NCBI GenBank assembly: GCA_963785065.1
Contig: CAWATX010000004.1
Span: forward strand, 558,001-622,000
DNA from: CAVSRC01 sp963785065
GTDB taxonomy: Bacteria; Pseudomonadota; Alphaproteobacteria; Rhizobiales; Kaistiaceae
Direction: 5' to 3'
DNA length: 64,000 nucleotides
The position numbers and the translations under genes were made by a program. Under the pieces are notes generated by a model, which was given only the letters and a program-made list of their open reading frames with translations, ran no database searches and had not been told where the DNA came from. The stretch's first letter is position 1; the number at the start of each line of letters is the position of its first letter. Shown piece after piece: positions 1 through 8,397 of this stretch.

Positions 1-2651
1 CCTATCTCACGGTTTCCGGCCAGAACTCGAACAACACGGTGCGCGTCACCGACGACTTCCTGCGCGCGGTGGAAGACGACGGCGACTGGCAGCTCACCGG
101 CCGCATCTCCGACAAGGCCAACAAGACGCTGAAGGCGCGCGATCTGTGGGAGACGATCGGCAACGCCGCCTGGCAGTCGGCCGATCCCGGCATCCAGTTC
201 CACACCACCATCAACGACTGGCATACCTGCCCGGCCTCGGGGCCGATCCGCGCCTCGAACCCGTGCTCGGAATACATGTTCCTCGACGACACGGCGTGCA
301 ATCTGGCCTCGCTGAACCTGATGCAGTTCGCCGACAAGGATCATCGCTTCGACGTGCAGTCGTTCGAGCACGCGGTGCGCCTGTGGACGATCGTGCTCGA
401 AATCTCGGTGATGATGGCGCAGTTCCCCTCGCGCCGCATCGCCGAACTCTCCTACGAGTACCGCACGCTCGGCCTCGGCTACGCCAATATCGGCGGCCTC
501 CTGATGTCCTCGGCCATCCCCTATGACTCGGAAGAGGGCCGCGCCATCGCCGCCGCCATCACCGCGGTGATGACCGGCGTCTCCTATGCCACCTCGGCGG
601 AGATGGCCGGCGAGCTCGGCGCCTTCCCCGGCTACGGCAAGAATCGCGAGGCGATGCTGCGCGTCATCCGCAACCATCGCCGCGCCGCCTATGGCCACGC
701 CCGGGGCTACGAGGCGCTGCACGTCGACCCGGTGCCGCTCGACGCCGCCACCTGCCCCGACGAGGCGCTGGTGGCGCATGCCCGCGTCGCCTGGGACCAG
801 GCGCTCCAGCTCGGCGAGGCGCACGGCTTCCGCAATGCGCAGGTCTCGGTGATCGCGCCGACCGGCACCATTGGCCTGGTGATGGACTGCGACACCACCG
901 GCATCGAGCCCGACTTCGCGCTGGTGAAGTTCAAGAAGCTCGCCGGCGGCGGCTACTTCAAGATCATCAACCGCGCCGTGCCGGAAGCGCTGCGCATGCT
1001 CGGTTACGACGACGCCGCCATCAAGGGCATGATCGACTACGCCGTCGGCCGCGGCTCGCTCGAAGGCGCGCCGGCGATCGACCCGGAGGCGCTGAAGGCC
1101 AAGGGCTTCTCCGACACGGTGATCGCCAAGCTCGGCGAGGCGGTGAAGACCGCCTTCGACATCAAGTTCGTCTTCAACCGCTGGACCATCGGCGACGAGC
1201 AGATGGCGGCATTCGACGTGCCGGAGGAGAAGCTCTCCGACCCCGCCTTCGACCTCTTGACCCATCTCGGCTACTCCAAGAAGGAGATCGAGGCGGCCAA
1301 CACCTGGGTCTGCGGAACCATGACGCTGGAAGGCGCGCCGGGGCTGAAGCCGGAGCATCTGCCGGTGTTCGATTGCGCTTCTCCCTGCGGGCGCATCGGC
1401 AAGCGCTTCCTCTCCGTCGACAGTCACATCCGCATGCTGGCGGCGGCGCAGCCCTTCATCACCGGCGCCATCTCCAAAACCATCAACATGCCTAACGACG
1501 CCACGGTGGAGGACTGCAAGAACGCCTACATGATGTCCTGGAAACTGGCGCTGAAGGCGAACGCGCTCTATCGCGACGGCTCCAAGCTGTCGCAGCCGCT
1601 GAACGCGCAGCTTCTCGCCGATGACGACGACGACGAGGAGGACGCGGTCGAGGCGCTCATGGCCAAGCCCGCGGCGGCGCGCGCCGAGGCGGTGGCCGAG
1701 CGCATCGTCGAGCGCATCGTCGAGCATGTGGTGCGCGAGCGCGAGAAGCTGCCCAACCGGCGCAAGGGCTACGCCCAGAAGGCGATCGTCGGCGGCCACA
1801 AGGTGTATCTCCACACCGGCGAATACGAGGACGGCCGGCTTGGCGAGATCTTCATCGACATGCACAAGGAAGGCGCCGCCTTCCGCAGCCTGATGAACAA
1901 CTTCGCCATCGCCATCTCGCTCGGCCTGCAATACGGCGTGCCGCTCGAGGAGTATGTCGACGCCTTCACCTTCACCCGCTTCGATCCCGCCGGCCCCGTC
2001 CAGGGCAACGACGTCATCAAGAGCGCGACCTCGATCCTCGACTATGTCTTCCGCGAGCTGGCGATCTCCTATCTCGGCCGCAACGACCTCGCCCATGTGA
2101 CGCCCGGCGACACCGGCACCACGGCGGTCGGTGGCGAGCCGCAGTCGGCGAAGGCGACGCCGGCCTCGGCGGTCTCCCACGGCCTCTTCCGCGGCAAGCG
2201 GCCGCTGGCGCTGGTCGACCGCGCCGACGCCCGCGGCAGCGAGGCCGGCGGTTCGCGCGGTCCTGCCTCCGGCTCGGTGACGGCCATCGGCGGCACCGGC
2301 GCCGGGGCGGCCCGGGCGGCGCTCGCCACGGCCGTGCGCCGCGAAGTGGCGGAGAGCGCGCCGCAGATGAAGCTCGGCCTAGCCGAGGCCGCGCCCGCGG
2401 CCAAGCCGAAGGCGGTCGAGGCGGCCCCCGCTGTCAAGGCGGAACCGCCGAAGGCGGAAGGCACCTTCAAGCCGGCCGGCAGCCACGCCAGGAGCGAGCC
2501 CGCGGCGCCGTCAAAGGAGCAGCGCTCCGCCGCCGCGCGCCTCGCCGGCTACCAGGGCGACGCCTGCCCCGAATGCGGCAACTTCACGCTGGTCCGCAAC
2601 GGCACCTGCCTCAAGTGCGACACCTGCGGCGGCACGACGGGGTGCTCGTAG
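1..2651 (+). CDS. nrdJ: Vitamin B12-dependent (class II) ribonucleoside-diphosphate reductase, C-terminal part
   Basis: This enzyme reduces ribonucleotides to deoxyribonucleotides with adenosylcobalamin and acts in the cytosol. The frame is open from base 3, so the true start lies upstream of the window; the GTG at 39 is internal. The visible roughly 880 residues carry the reductase barrel core (NPCSEYMFLDDTACNLASL near residue 90) and later a TSCPD-type domain (about 595-690, with HKVYLHTGEYEDGRLGEIFI). An Ala/Pro/Lys-rich linker of about 140 residues follows, then a C-terminal Cys cluster with pattern CxxC-x10-CxxCxxC-x4-C. That cluster is typical of NrdJ and is thought to regenerate the active-site disulfide with thioredoxin. 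The order and tail match alphaproteobacterial NrdJ closely. A strong inverted repeat follows the stop. Confidence 0.96.
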   Translation, partial: YLTVSGQNSNNTVRVTDDFLRAVEDDGDWQLTGRISDKANKTLKARDLWETIGNAAWQSADPGIQFHTTINDWHTCPASGPIRASNPCSEYMFLDDTACNLASLNLMQFADKDHRFDVQSFEHAVRLWTIVLEISVMMAQFPSRRIAELSYEYRTLGLGYANIGGLLMSSAIPYDSEEGRAIAAAITAVMTGVSYATSAEMAGELGAFPGYGKNREAMLRVIRNHRRAAYGHARGYEALHVDPVPLDAATCPDEALVAHARVAWDQALQLGEAHGFRNAQVSVIAPTGTIGLVMDCDTTGIEPDFALVKFKKLAGGGYFKIINRAVPEALRMLGYDDAAIKGMIDYAVGRGSLEGAPAIDPEALKAKGFSDTVIAKLGEAVKTAFDIKFVFNRWTIGDEQMAAFDVPEEKLSDPAFDLLTHLGYSKKEIEAANTWVCGTMTLEGAPGLKPEHLPVFDCASPCGRIGKRFLSVDSHIRMLAAAQPFITGAISKTINMPNDATVEDCKNAYMMSWKLALKANALYRDGSKLSQPLNAQLLADDDDDEEDAVEALMAKPAAARAEAVAERIVERIVEHVVREREKLPNRRKGYAQKAIVGGHKVYLHTGEYEDGRLGEIFIDMHKEGAAFRSLMNNFAIAISLGLQYGVPLEEYVDAFTFTRFDPAGPVQGNDVIKSATSILDYVFRELAISYLGRNDLAHVTPGDTGTTAVGGEPQSAKATPASAVSHGLFRGKRPLALVDRADARGSEAGGSRGPASGSVTAIGGTGAGAARAALATAVRREVAESAPQMKLGLAEAAPAAKPKAVEAAPAVKAEPPKAEGTFKPAGSHARSEPAAPSKEQRSAAARLAGYQGDACPECGNFTLVRNGTCLKCDTCGGTTGCS

Positions 2652-2705
2652 GAGGCAACTTCACCTAACGGTGGCTCAAGGGGAGGTTCGCGCCGCGCCG
2701 GAAAC

Positions 2706-2739
2706 AGATCGGCCGCGCCCTCGCGAGCGCGGCCGATCT
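2706..2739. terminator. Hairpin between convergent nrdJ and alpha/beta hydrolase gene
   Basis: A perfect 13-bp inverted repeat (2706-2718 with 2727-2739) closes an 8-nt loop. It lies between the stop of nrdJ and the stop of the opposing hydrolase gene, so it could end transcripts from both sides. There is no clear T-run, so termination is inferred. Confidence 0.6.
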
Positions 2740-2758
2740 TCAAGGCGCGTTGGGAGGA

Positions 2759-3715
2759 TTATCGCGCCTGCTGCTCAACCTGTTCGGACCAGGTCAACTG
2801 ACCGCTCGCCCCATCGAAGAAGCGTATCGCGCTCTGGGCCATCGCCGGCACGCCGAACATTTCATAGTGCGTCACGTCGGGCAGGATGGCGAGGCGGTTC
2901 TCAGCCATGTGCTCGCGCTGCCAGCCGGCATCGGCAAGCCCACCGCCCAGCAGGTGGTAGAACTTCACCGCATGGTCGAGCGTGATCATGTCGCTGTCGC
3001 CGTAGATCAGCTCGACCGGCATCTTCAGGGTCTTCACGTCATCGCTCCAGTCGTAGGACTGGCGCATGTAGGCGCCCATTGCGTCCAGCAGCTTCGGAAA
3101 ATCCTCCGGGTGCGGCGCCACCGCGACGTAGGCCTGGTACATCGGCGTATCCTTCATCATCGGCATCATTGCGGCGCCGACCATTGCCTGCTGCGGCAGC
3201 ATCTCGGGATAGAACCCGCTCTGGGCAAACGGCGTCGAGACAAGCACCAGCCGCTTGACCGTGTCGGGATGCTGCACGGCGAGGCGCAGGGCAACGCCGC
3301 CGCCCAGCGAATAGCCAAGCACGTCGACCTTGTCGTAGCCGAGTTGCTTGGCAACGACGGCCATGTCGTCGCCCATGTCGAGCAGGCTGATCGGTCGATC
3401 GCCAAGCGTGGAGCGCCCGTGCCCTTGCAAGTCCACCGTGATCACCTCGTGGCCGCGCGCGAATATCGGCATCAGGGGCTGGAACATGTCCATCGTGCCG
3501 AGGCCGCCGTGGAGCAGGAGCAGCGGCGCGCCCTCGCCGCGAATCTCGTAGTAGTAATTGACACCGTTGGCTTCGATATGGCCGGTCTTCTTCGGCGACG
3601 GCGCCGCCTCGGTCGTTGTGTCCACGCTCTTGGTCTCCTGTGCGTTGACGATGGTGGGGACGGCGGCAAGCGCCACGGCGGCCGCCAGCAAGGCGACGCG
3701 ACAAATCCTGGTCAT
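2759..3715 (-). CDS. Secreted alpha/beta hydrolase
   Basis: This is a 318-residue hydrolase of the alpha/beta fold with an N-terminal signal peptide (about residues 1-25, cleavage after VNAQ), so it is probably periplasmic. The oxyanion region is LLLLHGGLG (64-73), the nucleophile elbow is GYSLGG with Ser136, the acid is likely Asp240 or Asp242 in GDSD, and the catalytic His is His283 in VTHYEM. All three catalytic elements are present and correctly spaced, so an active esterase, lipase or haloperoxidase-like enzyme is expected. The substrate cannot be told from sequence. The gene stands alone and is convergent with nrdJ. Confidence 0.85.
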   Translation of the reverse strand: MTRICRVALLAAAVALAAVPTIVNAQETKSVDTTTEAAPSPKKTGHIEANGVNYYYEIRGEGAPLLLLHGGLGTMDMFQPLMPIFARGHEVITVDLQGHGRSTLGDRPISLLDMGDDMAVVAKQLGYDKVDVLGYSLGGGVALRLAVQHPDTVKRLVLVSTPFAQSGFYPEMLPQQAMVGAAMMPMMKDTPMYQAYVAVAPHPEDFPKLLDAMGAYMRQSYDWSDDVKTLKMPVELIYGDSDMITLDHAVKFYHLLGGGLADAGWQREHMAENRLAILPDVTHYEMFGVPAMAQSAIRFFDGASGQLTWSEQVEQQAR

Positions 3716-3910
3716 GGGTTCCTCCGTCGTTCGGGTCAGGCAGCGCCTGCGATACCCTCACAACGAACCGCAACGGCGCGAATCGACAGATCGCGCCGAA
3801 AAAGATCCGGCGATCAAGTGTGGAAGGCAGAAGTGCGGAGCGTATTCCGCCAGATGTAGCAGCCATTTGCGCGGTAGGTCACGTCTGCGGGCACCCACCC
3901 TACGAACTGA

Positions 3911-4015
3911 GCCTCGCCCCCCTCCCCCGTCCGTTCCCGCGACGGCGCGGCCCCACGTCTGACTCGCCGCACGGCACCTCTCTCCTGGATGCACGGTCGG
4001 GGCCGGGCATGATCG
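3911..4015. repeat. Dispersed intergenic palindromic repeat, family A copy 1
   Basis: The copy shares its order of blocks with 5349-5455 and 34921-35020: a C-rich lead, CGTTCCCGCGA, GACTCGCC, GGCACCTCT, CTGGATGC and a terminal GCCGGGCATGA. It is the most diverged copy, because the first hairpin arm is partly lost (GCGACGGCGCGG instead of a clean palindrome). Confidence 0.7.
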
Positions 4016-4093
4016 GCGTGCACTGCGAGGCTTTGCCCCATTGCCGCCGTGGCACAGCCTTCCTGTGTCGCCGGCCACAGCGCCGCGCCCGTT

Positions 4094-4110
4094 CTTGCGG
4101 CATGATCCGG
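4094..4110 (+). promoter_or_regulatory. 17-bp block conserved upstream of two paralogous genes
   Basis: CTTGCGGCATGATCCGG occurs here and again, identically, at 8357-8373, each about 24 bp before the ATG of one of two paralogous membrane-protein genes. It could be a shared regulatory or leader element, or simply a remnant of the duplicated unit. Confidence 0.45.
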
Positions 4111-4133
4111 GGGTCAGGTGGAGGAAAGCCGCC

Positions 4134-4658
4134 ATGGCGGACGACACGCTGCCCATCGTCTTCCGGTCGAGACGGCTCACCGGCATGGCCATGACGGCCG
4201 TCGGTGCCTTCATCGTTGCGGTCGGCATCGCCAAGGCGGCCGACGACAGCTTCTCCCATGGCGACGATCATTTCGGGCCGTTCACGTTCAGCTCGCAGAC
4301 CACCGGCTGGCTGATGATCGCCATCGGCCTGCCCTTCGCTCTCTACGCGCTGGTCACGGTGGTGCGCGGCTGTCCGACCTTGCGGCTCGACGATGCCGGC
4401 CTCCTGCTCAGCCGCTGCCTGCAAAGTCCGGTCAGCCTGCCGTGGAGCCGGCTTGCCAATGTGGTGATCAAGCGCATCCCCGCTCCCACGCGTGGACGGG
4501 TCACCATGGTCGACGTGCTCTTCCTTGTGACCGACGAAGGCAAGGAAATCGGCGTCGGCGATGTCGGTGAACCCCGCACGATCGCCGAGACGATCAAGCG
4601 CGTCGCCATGCGGATGAAGATTGCCGCGAAGGCGGAAGCGGGCACCGCAAGCCGGTAG
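4134..4658 (+). CDS. Membrane-anchored PH-like-domain protein of unknown function (paralog A)
   Basis: The protein has 174 residues with two predicted membrane segments (about 15-36 and 58-78). A cytoplasmic domain follows, beginning CPTLRLDDAGLLL and continuing with LPWSRLANVVIKR, an arrangement like the PH-like STM3941-type membrane proteins. That family link is an inference from layout. The ATG at 4134 was chosen over an upstream start because GTGGAGGAAAG precedes it and because the paralog at 8398 starts with the same MADDTLPIVF. The two share strong identity across their length (MADDTLPIVF, RGCPTL, DGKE or EGKE, RVA.RM). Function unknown. Confidence 0.8.
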   Translation: MADDTLPIVFRSRRLTGMAMTAVGAFIVAVGIAKAADDSFSHGDDHFGPFTFSSQTTGWLMIAIGLPFALYALVTVVRGCPTLRLDDAGLLLSRCLQSPVSLPWSRLANVVIKRIPAPTRGRVTMVDVLFLVTDEGKEIGVGDVGEPRTIAETIKRVAMRMKIAAKAEAGTASR

Positions 4659-4747
4659 CGTCCGCCCCTCCGTTCCCGATTGCTATCCGTCCGGCTGGTG
4701 CTACGGTCCGCCTCCCCGCCTCGTCCCCTGAAGCTCAGAGAGCCCCC

Positions 4748-5254
4748 ATGCCGCCTTCCATGTATTCGATCTCGGTGCCCGTCTACGCGCACATCCTCAG
4801 CCAGCTTGCCGCCATGCTCGACAAGGCCGCCGCCCATTGCGAGGCGATGAAGATCGAGCCGAAGGCGCTGATCGGCGCGCGCCTGTTTCCCAACATGTGG
4901 TCGCTGGCCGAGCAGGTGCGGGCCGTATGCAATCACGCCACGCGCGGTCCGGCCCGCATCGGCGGCCTTCCCATTCCTCAGTTCGAGGGCAAGGACGAGA
5001 GCTTCGCCGACCTCAAGGCGCGCGTCGCCTGGGCGCTCGCCTTCGTCAACGGGCTCGGTCCCGACCAGTTTGCCGATGCTGCCGAGCGCACCGTCACATT
5101 CCCCTCGGGGGGCGCTGAGGTGTCCATGACCAGCGAGCGCTATCTGCTCTTCTTCTCCATGCCGAACTTCTATTTCCACGCCACCGCCGCCTACGCCATC
5201 CTGCGCCACAACGGCGTGCCGCTGCACAAGGAAGACTTCATGGGCAGCCTGTGA
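4748..5254 (+). CDS. DUF1993 family protein
   Basis: A 168-residue protein that begins MPPSMYSISVPVYAHIL and has the pattern of the DUF1993 family: a helical, DinB-like bundle with KALIGARLFPNMWSLAEQV and a late NFYFHATAAYAILRHNGV segment. The length is usual for the family. There is no signal peptide or membrane segment. The biochemical role of the family is not established; DinB-like folds often bind a metal through histidines, and His in FYFHATAAYAILRH fits that idea. Gene spacing of about 90 bp to the preceding gene does not prove an operon. Confidence 0.88.
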   Translation: MPPSMYSISVPVYAHILSQLAAMLDKAAAHCEAMKIEPKALIGARLFPNMWSLAEQVRAVCNHATRGPARIGGLPIPQFEGKDESFADLKARVAWALAFVNGLGPDQFADAAERTVTFPSGGAEVSMTSERYLLFFSMPNFYFHATAAYAILRHNGVPLHKEDFMGSL

Positions 5255-5348
5255 GCCGCAGGGCGGACCTGCGCAGCATATTCCACCGCTTGCGAGAGGG
5301 GGCATTACGCGGCGCGTACCGCCTGCGGTGAACGCGCGCTACGGACGG

Positions 5349-5455
5349 GGCCTCGCCCCCTCTCCCGTTCGTTCCCGCGAAAGCGGGAACCCAGGTCCGA
5401 CTCGCCACGTGGCACCTCTCGCCTGGATGCCCGGCCGGCGCCGGGCATGAACGGC
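5349..5455. repeat. Dispersed intergenic palindromic repeat, family A copy 2
   Basis: The best-preserved copy. It has two hairpins: CGTTCCCGCGAAAGCGGGAACC near 5369 and TGCCCGGCCGGCGCCGGGCA near 5428-5447, separated by a conserved spacer. The 3911 and 34921 copies follow the same order. Confidence 0.8.
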
Positions 5456-5480
5456 GCGTGGTTGGTCCTGTGCCCCACGC

Positions 5481-5555
5481 TCCTTCGACATTCCGGCGAA
5501 GGCCGGAATCCAGTCCGCATCTCCGCGAGCGCAGCGCGCGGCTTCTGGACTCCGG
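5481..5555. repeat. Single-hairpin palindromic repeat (related to family A)
   Basis: It contains the hairpin ATTCCGGCGAAGGCCGGAAT followed by CCAG, a short spacer with GCGAGCGCAGCGCGCGGC, and CTGGACTCC. It resembles 7651-7743 (GTCCCGGCGAAGGCCGGGAC-CCAG). Such elements are common between genes in Hyphomicrobiales. Confidence 0.75.
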
Positions 5556-5580
5556 TTCAATATCGAACCGTATCAGGCCC

Positions 5581-6825
5581 TCACGCTCGCGTGGACTTGG
5601 CAGCGGGCGCGGACGCCAATTTCCCTGCGCCCGGCCGCTTTCCTCTTTCGGCGATGCTCGCCAGCCCGAGGCCCGCGATGGTCATGGCGATGGCGAACAC
5701 GCCGTAGGTCGCGAAGCCGGCCCGGATTCCCCAGTTTTGAGCGATCGCCGACATGACGAACGGGAACAGGAACGCGCCGATGCCGCCGCCGGTTGCCGCG
5801 AAACCGATCGCCTGGCTCTGCGCATGAGGAAAGCACTTGCCGAGCAGCGTGATGACGATCGGGTAATAGACCGAGCATCCCAATCCGGCGAGGAAAACGG
5901 AGCCTTGGGCGATGCCGATCGTGAGCGGGATGGCGGCGACATGGCCGAGGAGCGCGAGCAAGGCGATCGACACTGTCGCCAGTATCGAGGACCCAACCAG
6001 CACCGCGTCCTGGCGCGAACCCTTGTAGAGAAGCGGAACGCCGAAACGCCCGGCGAGCAAGCCCGCCCAGAACAGAGAAACCAGCAGCGCGCCGGCCGCG
6101 GCCGACTGGGCAAAAGCGACAACGAAATACTCCGCCACCCAGTTCGAGACGCCCATTTCGACGCCGACGTAGAGAAACAGCGCGATAAACGAAAGCCAAT
6201 AGGCGGGATTTGCGCTCAAGCGTTCCGGCGCCGCGGCGCCGGTCGGCGCCACGTGCGTGATTTTCGGCAATGCGGTGAACGCCATCAACACCATCAGCAG
6301 CGCGAAAATCAGCGCCATTCCACGGTAAACGAAAATCCAGCTCAGGCCGCTGTGCATCAGGGTGCCGACGGCGAGCGGCCCGAGGATCGCACCGACGGCA
6401 AATGCGCCGTGCATCAGGTTCATCGGTCGACCGGTGTTGTGCGGATCGATGCGCAGCGTCGACGTATTGACGCCGACTTCGATGCAACCATGACCGAGAC
6501 CGATCAGCGTGGTGAGCAGCGCGTTGGTAAAAGGATCGGGAGTGGACGCAAAGAAAACGAGCCCGACGATTGCGAGCAACAGCCCGAGCATGATCGTCGG
6601 CTTGGGGCCCCAGTATTTTATCAGATAACCCGCGGCAAACGACGACACGAAATAGGCCACGGCGCTGGCGCCAATAACCACGCCGGCCACGATGTATTTC
6701 CAATGGAAGTCGGCGAGGATCTTGGGCAGCGTCGCGCCGATAATGGTGGCCGACGTGCCGAACAGGATGAAAACAACGAAAAGCGCCAGAAACAGCGAGC
6801 GGAAGCGACGTTCGATGATAGGCAT
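5581..6825 (-). CDS. MFS transporter (sugar/FHS-like)
   Basis: A 414-residue integral membrane protein with about 12 hydrophobic segments, arranged as two six-helix halves joined by a loop near residue 190-205 (ITHVAPTGAAAPERLS). The first half has the MFS-type loop between helices 2 and 3 (LIKYWGPKPTIMLG) and GLGHGCIEVGVNT, a pattern seen in fucose/FHS-type permeases. The substrate is unknown. The ATG at 6825 gives a full first helix. The gene is flanked by repeat-rich intergenic DNA on both sides and has no enzyme neighbour that would suggest a substrate. Confidence 0.88.
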   Translation of the reverse strand: MPIIERRFRSLFLALFVVFILFGTSATIIGATLPKILADFHWKYIVAGVVIGASAVAYFVSSFAAGYLIKYWGPKPTIMLGLLLAIVGLVFFASTPDPFTNALLTTLIGLGHGCIEVGVNTSTLRIDPHNTGRPMNLMHGAFAVGAILGPLAVGTLMHSGLSWIFVYRGMALIFALLMVLMAFTALPKITHVAPTGAAAPERLSANPAYWLSFIALFLYVGVEMGVSNWVAEYFVVAFAQSAAAGALLVSLFWAGLLAGRFGVPLLYKGSRQDAVLVGSSILATVSIALLALLGHVAAIPLTIGIAQGSVFLAGLGCSVYYPIVITLLGKCFPHAQSQAIGFAATGGGIGAFLFPFVMSAIAQNWGIRAGFATYGVFAIAMTIAGLGLASIAERGKRPGAGKLASAPAAKSTRA

Positions 6826-7007
6826 GACGCTGTTAGTCGACTTCCGCGAGATAGACGCCAGTTTCGGGCGTCAGGTTAGCGATTTGCGCTCACCGCAGCA
6901 ATCTGCATGACGATAGCAGCCGGCCGATGCTGCCTCGATGCGGCATACCCTCTCGCCGTGGCTGAAGCGAGGAGCGCCGCGGGCGCGATCGGGAAGGGAG
7001 GGAATTT

Positions 7008-7145
7008 ACCCCCACCCGAAATCGCTACGCGATTTCGACCTCCCCGCAAAGGGGGAGGTTGGGCTCCGTGCCAACCGCTTGCTCCCTCCCTCCCCCGCGA
7101 AGCGCGGGGAGGGTGGCCGGCGACAGCCGGCCGGGTGGGGGCTCG
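7008..7145. repeat. Compound palindromic intergenic repeat, family B
   Basis: The outer arms CCCACCCG and CGGGTGGGG enclose, in order, GAAATCGC-TAC-GCGATTTC, ACCTCCCC-gcaaa-GGGGGAGGT, CCCCCGCGAAGCGCGGGGAGGG and CCGGC-gaca-GCCGG. This nested layout is that of a widespread Hyphomicrobiales intergenic element. Only one copy lies in this window. Confidence 0.75.
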
Positions 7146-7189
7146 AAAAGAAATCTATCCCCGCTGTCCGAACCGCCCCCATATTGGTT

Positions 7190-7580
7190 GGCATCCTCGC
7201 TCGGATAGAGGGGCGTCTACCGGTGGCGACCTTTAGGCGGAGCGGGGTGCGGTGTCCCTGTCGGCCGCGTCGCAAGCGGAAGGCAGTTGGAGCTCGGAAG
7301 CCCGTCAACGGAGAGGCCGCAAGGTCTGTCCGTGCGCCAACGCCCTGAAATGGTGCAGCGCTAAAGGCGGGCAGAGGTCAGCCGCCGGTGAGACCGGCCC
7401 GGGAAACCGAGGCCCCGGCACCGCGGTGGTCGAAGGCGGCCGATGTGCCAGCCTGCCTCTGCCAACCCAGGCGGGGCCTCGCATAAATCCCGCGGCGGGC
7501 GTCCGGTCGACGCCCATTTCGGACTACCCGACGAGCGTTGACCAGACGCCCGCCACCCCCTCGTGGTTCAGGCCATGAGG
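7190..7580. other. Hairpin-rich non-coding segment, possible structured RNA
   Basis: It includes a 15-bp inverted repeat with one mismatch (7494-7508 against 7540-7554) around a 31-nt loop, plus shorter hairpins such as GCCGGTGAGACCGGC near 7384-7400. No known RNA family is recognised and no reading frame is convincing, so this is only a candidate. Confidence 0.3.
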
Positions 7581-7650
7581 ATGCTGTTTGAAATGCTCAT
7601 GGCTCGGTCCTTCCGGCGCGCGAGAACGAAGCGCCATGCCTCTTGCTTCT

Positions 7651-7743
7651 TCGTCGTCCCGGCGAAGGCCGGGACCCAGCCATCGCCGATGCTTGCGGGT
7701 CAATCGCTAGCGCTGCTGGTGCCCGGTCGGGGCCGGGCACAAC
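7651..7743. repeat. Single-hairpin palindromic repeat (related to family A)
   Basis: It carries GTCCCGGCGAAGGCCGGGAC followed by CCAG and, after a spacer, GTGCCCGGTCGGGGCCGGGCAC. The two-hairpin order recalls family A. Confidence 0.75.
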
Positions 7744-7814
7744 ACCGCAGCGCGCCCTGATGCCTCGTCGAACGCTGGGCGTGAGCGGGATTCCCCACCC
7801 CTGCCCGCTCCACC

Positions 7815-8180
7815 TCAGCAGTTCCCGTGGCCGCAGCCGACGACATCGCCGATCGACGTGCCGGTGCCGGGGCCGCCGCCGCCGACCGTCTGCGGGCCGG
7901 GCGAGATCGACGGCGTCACGCCGTGGCCGTTACTCGGCGCATAGGGGCTTTCGCCGGCGTTCGAGGTGTTGCCGTAGAAGCCGGCGGAGACCGCCTGGCC
8001 GAGATTGTTGACGACGCCGCCCGGCGTCGGCGAGCCGGTCTCTTCCGGTCCGCCGGCGCCGTAATAGCTGGTGATGCCGTCCTTGTTGGTGCCCGGTGCG
8101 TTGCCGCTGGCGCCGCCGCCGGCCCACGCCACGGTGGACAGCAGAGCGAGCGCACAGCCAAGCGCGAATGTCGTCTTCAT
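7815..8180 (-). CDS. Small Gly/Pro-rich secreted protein of unknown function
   Basis: A 121-residue protein with a clear signal peptide (MKTTFALGCALALLSTVAWA) and a mature part rich in Gly, Pro, Ser and Asn with almost no hydrophobic core, probably disordered. The last residues are VVGCGHGNC, so two cysteines and a histidine sit at the very C-terminus and might bind metal or form a disulfide. The ATG at 8180 is preferred to the GTG at 8192 because GTGGAG lies at a good distance before it. No family recognised. Confidence 0.7.
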   Translation of the reverse strand: MKTTFALGCALALLSTVAWAGGGASGNAPGTNKDGITSYYGAGGPEETGSPTPGGVVNNLGQAVSAGFYGNTSNAGESPYAPSNGHGVTPSISPGPQTVGGGGPGTGTSIGDVVGCGHGNC

Positions 8181-8356
8181 GTCGGTCTCCACTTCTTGGT
8201 TAGCCGACTACACAACGCCCCTCCCCCGGCGGTCGAGTTACGATCGCACTTGCGCTTAGCGAGCCACCGACATCCGCGATCGAATTTTCGACGTATTGCG
8301 CGGAGCGCTTGCCGGCAGCCCTGCGGCACGCGGGACGGCTTGGCGCAGCGCCCATC

Positions 8357-8373
8357 CTTGCGGCATGATCCGG
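8357..8373 (+). promoter_or_regulatory. 17-bp block conserved upstream of two paralogous genes
   Basis: Identical to 4094-4110 and placed 24 bp before the ATG at 8398, as in the other copy. Confidence 0.45.
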
Positions 8374-8397
8374 CGCGTGATCGGAGGGGAAGCTTCC

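Larger units (their letters stand above)
3716..4133. other. Intergenic region without a gene
   Basis: This 418-bp stretch lies between two divergent genes. I see no supported reading frame. It holds one copy of a dispersed palindromic repeat (3911-4015) and, just upstream of the next gene, a 17-bp block shared with the paralogous gene at 8398. Confidence 0.6.
5255..5580. other. Intergenic region filled by palindromic repeats
   Basis: This 326-bp stretch between two convergent genes has no supported reading frame. Two repeat copies (5349-5455 and 5481-5555) take up most of it and could also serve as transcription ends for both flanking genes. Confidence 0.6.
6826..7814. other. About 1 kb without a protein gene, rich in palindromes
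   Basis: No frame here has protein-like composition. The stretch contains a multi-hairpin repeat (7008-7145), a hairpin-rich GC segment with a long inverted repeat (7494-7508 with 7540-7554), and a single-hairpin repeat (7651-7743). I found no tRNA, tmRNA or RNase P signature. Confidence 0.6.

Noticed and set aside
7494..7554. Possible RNase P RNA or tmRNA, suggested by GACCAGAC and a long stem
   Set aside because: The conserved core of RNase P RNA (GAGGAAAGTCCGGGC and the ACAGAA region) is absent, and no tag-peptide frame is present for tmRNA.
7252..7578. Open frame of 108 codons in the repeat-rich region
   Set aside because: Composition is biased, it has no ribosome site and it covers hairpins; it is not protein-like.
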